NCBI RefSeq assembly: GCF_000005505.3
Contig: NC_016135.3
Coordinates: forward strand, 17,764,613 to 17,828,612
Length of the DNA stretch: 64,000 nucleotides
Direction: 5' to 3'
Source: Brachypodium distachyon
Taxonomy: Eukaryota > Streptophyta > Magnoliopsida > Poales > Poaceae
Notes under the pieces: model-generated
Seen by the model: the letters and a program-made list of their open reading frames with translations, nothing else
What the model was told of the DNA's origin: nothing
The model's database searches: none
In this document: positions 59,412 through 64,000 of the stretch, one piece after another
How positions within the stretch are numbered: position 1 is the first letter of the stretch
How the letters are laid out: each line of letters begins with the position of its first letter
Position numbers and translations under genes: made by a program

Positions 59412-61210
59412 ATGTCCCACGGCAGGGCGGCAGCACCCTTCGGCACGCGGTTCGAGGCGGCAGGCGGCGACGCGTACAGCGGCATGGAGCTGTCGAAGCC
59501 GCGGGCGGCCGAGTACGACACGGACGACGACGGGCGGCCGCGGCGCACGGGCACGGCGTGGACCGCGAGCGCGCACATCATCACGACGGTGCTCGGGTCC
59601 GGCGTGCTGTCGCTGGCGTGGGGGGTGGCGCAGCTGGGCTGGGTGGGGGGCCCCGGCGTCATGGTGCTCTTCGCCGCCGTCATCTACTACACCTCCGCGC
59701 TCCTGGCCGACTGCTACCGGACCGGGGACCCGGTCTCCGGACCCCGAAACCGCACCTACATGGCCGCCGTCCGCGCCACCCTGGGCGGCGCAAAGGTCAG
59801 GCTCTGCGGCGCCATCCAGTTCGCCAACCTCTTCGGCATCGGCATCGGCATCACCATCGCCGCCTCCGTCAGCATGCTGTACTCTATTCGACTTAATCAC
59901 TTAACCCCCTTGCTCCTAGTACTACTCTGTAGAGTAAATCTTTAAGCTGTTTGCTCTGTCTGGGATGGGCAGGGCGATCAAGAGGGCGGGGTGTTTCCAT
60001 TTGGAAGGGCACAAGAGCGAGTGCAAGAGTTCGATCACCCCATACATTGCCATCTACGGCATCATGCAGGTCGCCTTCTCGCAGATCCCCGGGCTGGACA
60101 ACATGTGGTGGCTCTCCACCGTCGCCACCGTCATGTCCTTCACCTACTCCACCATCGGCATCGCCCTCGGCGTCGCGCAGATCATAGGTGCGTTCGTAAC
60201 GTACACATCCCTGCGTGTGGAACTGTAGAACCAAATTGAATAACTGTCCGGAATGATTGTGCTTGATTACGTTTTGCAACAAATTAAATCGCAGCGAACA
60301 AAGGGATCCAGGGGAACCTCACCGGCATCGTCGTCGGCATGACCGCCGCAGGCACGAGCGTCACGGCGATGGAGAAACTCTGGCGCAGCCTTCAGGCCTT
60401 CGGCAACATGGCCTTCGCCTACGGGTTCTCCATCGTCCTTCTCGAGATCCAGGCAAGTCGCTATCCACAAAGAACAATCCTGTCCCCCCTTTCTTTGTTT
60501 AGTCTTTCTTCGTTGACTAACTCGTGTTTGCTGTGTTTCCTTAAACAAAACAGGACACGCTGAAGGCGGCGGCGCCGTCGGAGGCGAAGGTGATGAAGAA
60601 GGCGACGGCGGTGAGCGTGGCGGCGACGACGGTGATCTACCTGCTGTGCGGGTGCGTGGGTTACGCAGCGTTCGGGGACGGCGCGCCGGACAACCTCCTC
60701 ACGGGCTTCGGCTTCTACGAGCCCTTCTGGCTGCTGGACGTGGCCAACGCCGCCGTGGCCGTGCACCTGGTGGGCACCTACCAGGTCATCTCCCAACCCG
60801 TCTTCGCCTACGTGGAGCAGCGGGCGGCGGAGGCGTGGCCCGGGAGCGCGTTCGTGGGCGAGAAGGAGGTCCGGCTCTGGCCGACCCAGTTCCGGGTGTC
60901 CGTGTGCCCGCTCCGCCTGACCTGGCGGACCGCCTACGTGTGCGTCACCACGGCCGTGTCCATGCTGATGCCCTTCTTCGGCTCCGTGGTGGGGCTCATC
61001 GGCGCCATCTCATTCTGGCCGCTCACCGTCTACTTCCCCGTGGAGATGTACATCGCGCAGCGAGGGGTGGCCAGGGGCAGCCGGACGTGGATCTTCCTCC
61101 AGACGCTCAGCGCCGTCTGCCTGCTCGTGTCCCTCGCGGCCGCGGCAGGATCCGTCGCCGATGTCGTGGCCGCGTTCAAGGAACACAACCCGTTCTGCTG
61201 GAGGTGCTAG
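59412..61210 (+). CDS. Amino acid permease (AAP family, H+-coupled importer)
   Basis: A plasma-membrane proton/amino acid symporter of the AAAP superfamily. Four exons, 59412-59878, 59973-60187, 60295-60452 and 60554-61210, give 498 aa. Intron 3 has a GC donor (CAG|GCAAGT). A hydrophilic N-terminus (residues 1 to about 50) precedes TM1, HIITTVLGSGVLSLAWGVAQ, the conserved substrate-site helix. Other AAP blocks are IAASVSMLAIKRAGCFH, IPGLDNMWWLSTVATVMSF, LQAFGNMAFAYGFSIVLLEI, QDTLKAAAPSEAKVMKKAT, DNLLTGFGFYEPFWLLDVAN, HLVGTYQVISQPVFAYVE and SFWPLTVYFPVEMYIAQ. About eleven membrane helices are expected. Length and intron positions fit plant AAPs. An in-frame ATG at 59484 (MELSKPRAAEYD) is an alternative start. 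Confidence 0.95.
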
Positions 61211-61994
61211 CTGAACCGGATTTTCACCCCGGTTCTGAAATTTGCGAGGAACCTTTTTACTACTACTGTACTGTACTTACTTTGATGTACTACTCCTCTA
61301 GTTCAACTGTTCTGGTACTAGCTCCCAGTACTGCTTGTTGTATAGAGTCAGCCAGGGGCTTTCGCCGGGCGGGCGGACAGAGTCTCAGATGTTTTCCGTT
61401 TCTTTTTTCCTTGCTGAACAGCACAAGTGCGGCCGGTTGGAATAGTCGTGGCCTTGTCGTTCTTGTGGCCCCCGTGGAGTGTGGACGACATGCCACTGGC
61501 ATTTAAACGTGTTCTCTTTCTTTCCGGTGACTGGACCCTTGACCCGCCCGCCGTGTCCTTCTGTTTAGCGTAAGGAGGTTCCCGTGTTTCAATCTTCCGT
61601 GGTGCCATCATGCTGTCTGATAAACCCGTAGCGTATGTGGCTATGTCATAACATGCATTTCATCACATCCCAATTTGATATACATACTGAGATGAAAAAA
61701 AAAAAATACGGTGTGAATAATAGCAAGATAGAGAATTCGGAGAGAGTATAGATAAAATGCGTCGTCTCGAAAGTAACTTCAATTCCTCTTTCTTTTCGCC
61801 ATCCACGTTTCGCTACTCACACCACTGCCTTTGAGCCATGGGCAGGCGCAGTTGTCAACCTTTGACGGCATAGCTACACTCCTTAACCGGTTCAAAGTCA
61901 ATGGATAACCCTGATATGCTCATCGCAAACCGCCAAGCGAACTTCGCGTCACGGCATTCATGTCATGTAATAGGAGGAGGAGGGATGCACCTAA

Positions 61995-62143
61995 TCAAGC
62001 CCATAAGTGACAAGGAGGAGCTTCCCATTGGCGTTTGTCACCCCTCACCGGTCACAACCAAACAAGTTGGCACACAAATGGGCTCCTAATACTCCTAATC
62101 AAGCATTCAAGCCCACAAGTGACAAGGAGGAGCTTCCCATTGG
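61995..62143. repeat. 37-bp direct repeat pair, 112 bp apart
   Basis: TCAAGCCCA.AAGTGACAAGG followed by AGGAGCTTCCCATTGG occurs at 61995-62031 and 62107-62143 with one difference. Confidence 0.85.
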
Positions 62144-63216
62144 AGTAGCAAATACGTCGGGCCTAGTATTGCTAAGTCATTTAGTCATCATTGTTCTACG
62201 TAGTATGGTGTTGTCCGTGCTAGACAAGGTTGGGACGGTCGGACCTGAGATTGCAAATTTTCCATTTGTTCCATAAGAAATATTGAAAGCTCTATGAATT
62301 TTGTTGAAATCCCTCTAAAAAATTGCAAGCTCTTGAATCCAATCGAATGTTTTTCTGAAATTTTATCAATCGAACCGTCTCCTATTTTTTCGCTAAAAGT
62401 TTGAACTCCATTGCATTTTCTTGATTTATTTATATATCTCTCAAATTTTATTCAAAGCTGTCTAAACCTTGTTGAAAGAGTTTTATAAATTTAGCCAAAA
62501 GTGTATCAAAATAAATGTGTTCTCCTGCAGTTCCGATAGGCTGTCCGCTGCTCGCCCGCAACACTGACGGTGGCCATGGTAAGAGGACATGAGAGAACAC
62601 TTGAAAATTGTCAAGGTGAAAAAAAATGCCCCCGAGCTTGCTTTCCTTGTTTGGGAAGACATCCGTTGCGTGTTCTAGAGATCGAGAGATTAGGCTTTTT
62701 GCCCTCTTCTTTTTTTCTTCTTTTCTTTTTTCCCGGGATCCATCTTGGATCTCTTCTTTTCTTCTGGTCGAATGACGGGATCACTTTCTAGAAAAAAAAA
62801 GAATGACGGGATCACTGTCTTTTCCTAAAAAAGAAGGGATTGACTAGGGCTCAGTCGACTGAGAATTTTTGTTTCTCAGTCGACAACTTAGCCTACCCAT
62901 TAATTTTATCCCGATTAGTACGTGCATGAATGGGTATTATGCCACCTGCATCTGCAGCATTGATTCGGAGAAGATGAGCCGTATCTCTCTCACTGTGGCC
63001 TGCCCCACGCAACAAGGAAAGAGCTGGAGGCATCTTTGTACCGGCTGGAAGAAGGCTGCAAGGTTTGCAAGCCATGACACATGCATCCCCCATTTCTAAC
63101 ACACACAGACATAGTTATATCACTTGCAGTGGTAGGATTCTCCCCCTCCCCCTCTCTCTCTACACACACGATTATATCAAATTTGTAAGGGAACAATCGT
63201 CTAGAAATTTGCATCT

Positions 63217-63343
63217 AAATTTCACGTACAATTTTTAAAAATTGCCCATAAAATTTCACATGCAATTTTTCAATTGTCCATTAAATTTCAGTTGCAATTT
63301 TTAAAATTGCACCCAAAATTTCACGTGCAATTTTAAAAATTTC
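63217..63343. repeat. Four-unit AT-rich tandem repeat, ~33-bp period
   Basis: The units AAATTTCA.GT.CAATTTTT followed by AAATTGCCCAT-like sequence start at 63217, 63250, 63282 and 63315. The sequence is non-coding. Confidence 0.8.
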
Positions 63344-63696
63344 ATGCTTAAGAATATGCCAACCATCGAGTTACGTACACAAAGAGATATCATGTGGATA
63401 AAAACTGATAATGGGTCTAAAAATGTGAAAACGTCGAACGTGCGATTTCAGCTTCAAAATGTGAACCTATGAAATTGCACACTTGCACATATAAATTTTT
63501 GCCGTTATGGTTTTTGGAATATGCAACTCGTTCAAAAAAAAATCGGGATACAAAAAAAATGTACAAATTATCTTGTACCGCTATTAATTTTACGTAAGTG
63601 CACATATATAAAGTTAAAAACAAAAAAGTAAGAGAAATAAAAATTAAAAGCAAAAATGAAACGATTTATAAATTAGAAACCAAAAATAGAAAGAAA

Positions 63697-63775
63697 AAAA
63701 GGCAGGGATGAGATCGAACCTGCGACCTGTGCAACGTACTCCAATATCAGCAATCCACCAAACCAACTATCTTTA
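63697..63775 (-). other. tRNA-like relic
   Basis: On the minus strand, AGTTGGTTTGGTGG (A box and D arm), then GGTCGCAGGTTCGATCTC (B box and T arm), then a T7 run. The T stem no longer pairs and the acceptor stem is not evident. A functional tRNA is unlikely. It is a tRNA-derived relic or SINE head. Confidence 0.35.
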
Positions 63776-63807
63776 GCTAATTTTCTTCAGTTATTCGCGT
63801 ACTTAGC

Positions 63808-63920
63808 TACTCCCTCCGATCTTAAATTGTTGTCGAAATATTACATGTATCTAGACAATTTCTAAGAACAGATACATCCATATTTAGACAATTTGAATCA
63901 AGAATTTAGTACCAGAAGGA
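63808..63920. mobile_element. Degenerate Stowaway-type MITE
   Basis: The left end is TACTCCCTCCGATCTTAAAT. The interior TTACATGTATCTAGACAATT and AGATACATCCATATTTAGAC is typical. The right end (GAATTTAGTACCAGAAGGA) is eroded. Confidence 0.7.
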
Positions 63921-64000
63921 TGTTGCTGTCAGCTGAGAAAACAAATTTCTCGGGCGACTGATTCCTAGCAAATCCGAAAAAAAAAATGCCGCAGGAACGG

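Larger units (their letters stand above)
61211..64000. other. Gene-poor right end
   Basis: 3' UTR of the permease, then AT-rich DNA with a 37-bp direct repeat (61995 and 62107), a four-unit tandem repeat (63217-63343), a tRNA-like relic (63697-63775) and a degenerate Stowaway MITE (from 63808). No supported protein-coding gene. Confidence 0.5.

Noticed and set aside
59303..59900. Arg/His-rich frames overlapping the permease first exon
   Set aside because: Shadow frames of a GC-rich exon without family motifs.
1..64000. CRISPR arrays, bacterial operons, rRNA genes or functional tRNA genes
   Set aside because: None found. Intron-bearing genes and plant transposons show a plant nuclear sequence, and the tRNA-like words lack proper cloverleaf arms.

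Overview
The window is nuclear DNA from a grass, most likely a member of the Triticeae (wheat, barley or a relative). The reasons are intron-rich genes with GC-rich first exons typical of grasses, and many Stowaway-type MITEs with the TA-flanked end CTCCCTCCGT. It also holds a 13 kb Mutator-like transposon and an old piece of plastid DNA. The species assignment is inference. The host genes are separated by only a few kilobases, so this is a gene-rich island.

Region 1 (1-12.6 kb) holds a head-to-tail tandem duplication of the mitochondrial ribosome recycling factor gene on the minus strand. The copy at 7689-10940 is complete (8 exons, 261 aa). The copy at 244-2832, which runs off the left edge, is strongly diverged and has about 3.4 kb of transposon DNA just upstream of its start codon. 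Upstream of the intact copy lie a small TRIM/SMART-like LTR element and an LTR remnant.

Region 2 (12.6-26.3 kb) is dominated by a 13,178 bp Mutator-like element at 12678-25855. It is inserted in a Stowaway MITE and flanked by a perfect 9-bp target duplication. A decayed FAR1/MuDR-type transposase reads rightward and a decayed ULP1-like cysteine-protease gene reads leftward, converging in the middle. The non-coding DNA of the element is peppered with short GTTGCCA / TAACCAT motifs. Beside the right half of the split MITE is a nuclear copy of plastid rpl23-rpl2.

Region 3 (27-52.5 kb) is the gene-dense part: a PTI1-like receptor-like cytoplasmic kinase (+), a Golgi nucleotide-sugar transporter of the CMP-sialic acid transporter-like group (-), a cytochrome b5-domain protein of the RLF type (+), an unrecognised single-exon 632-aa protein (+), plastid phosphoglycolate phosphatase (-), a broken tau glutathione S-transferase fragment (-), and SAICAR synthetase of purine synthesis (-). 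Stowaway MITEs lie in the introns and spacers.

Region 4 (52.5-64 kb) holds a hAT-type MITE with an 8-bp target duplication, a broken CDPK-like kinase fragment, several MITEs, a fold-back element, an amino acid permease (+) and repeat-rich non-coding DNA to the right edge.

The genes do not form one pathway. They are ordinary housekeeping and transport loci (mitochondrial translation, photorespiration, purine synthesis, Golgi sugar transport, amino acid uptake) that share a neighbourhood. Gene models were built by hand from conserved protein sequence, GT-AG (twice GC-AG) splice sites and phase. All intact models close in frame.
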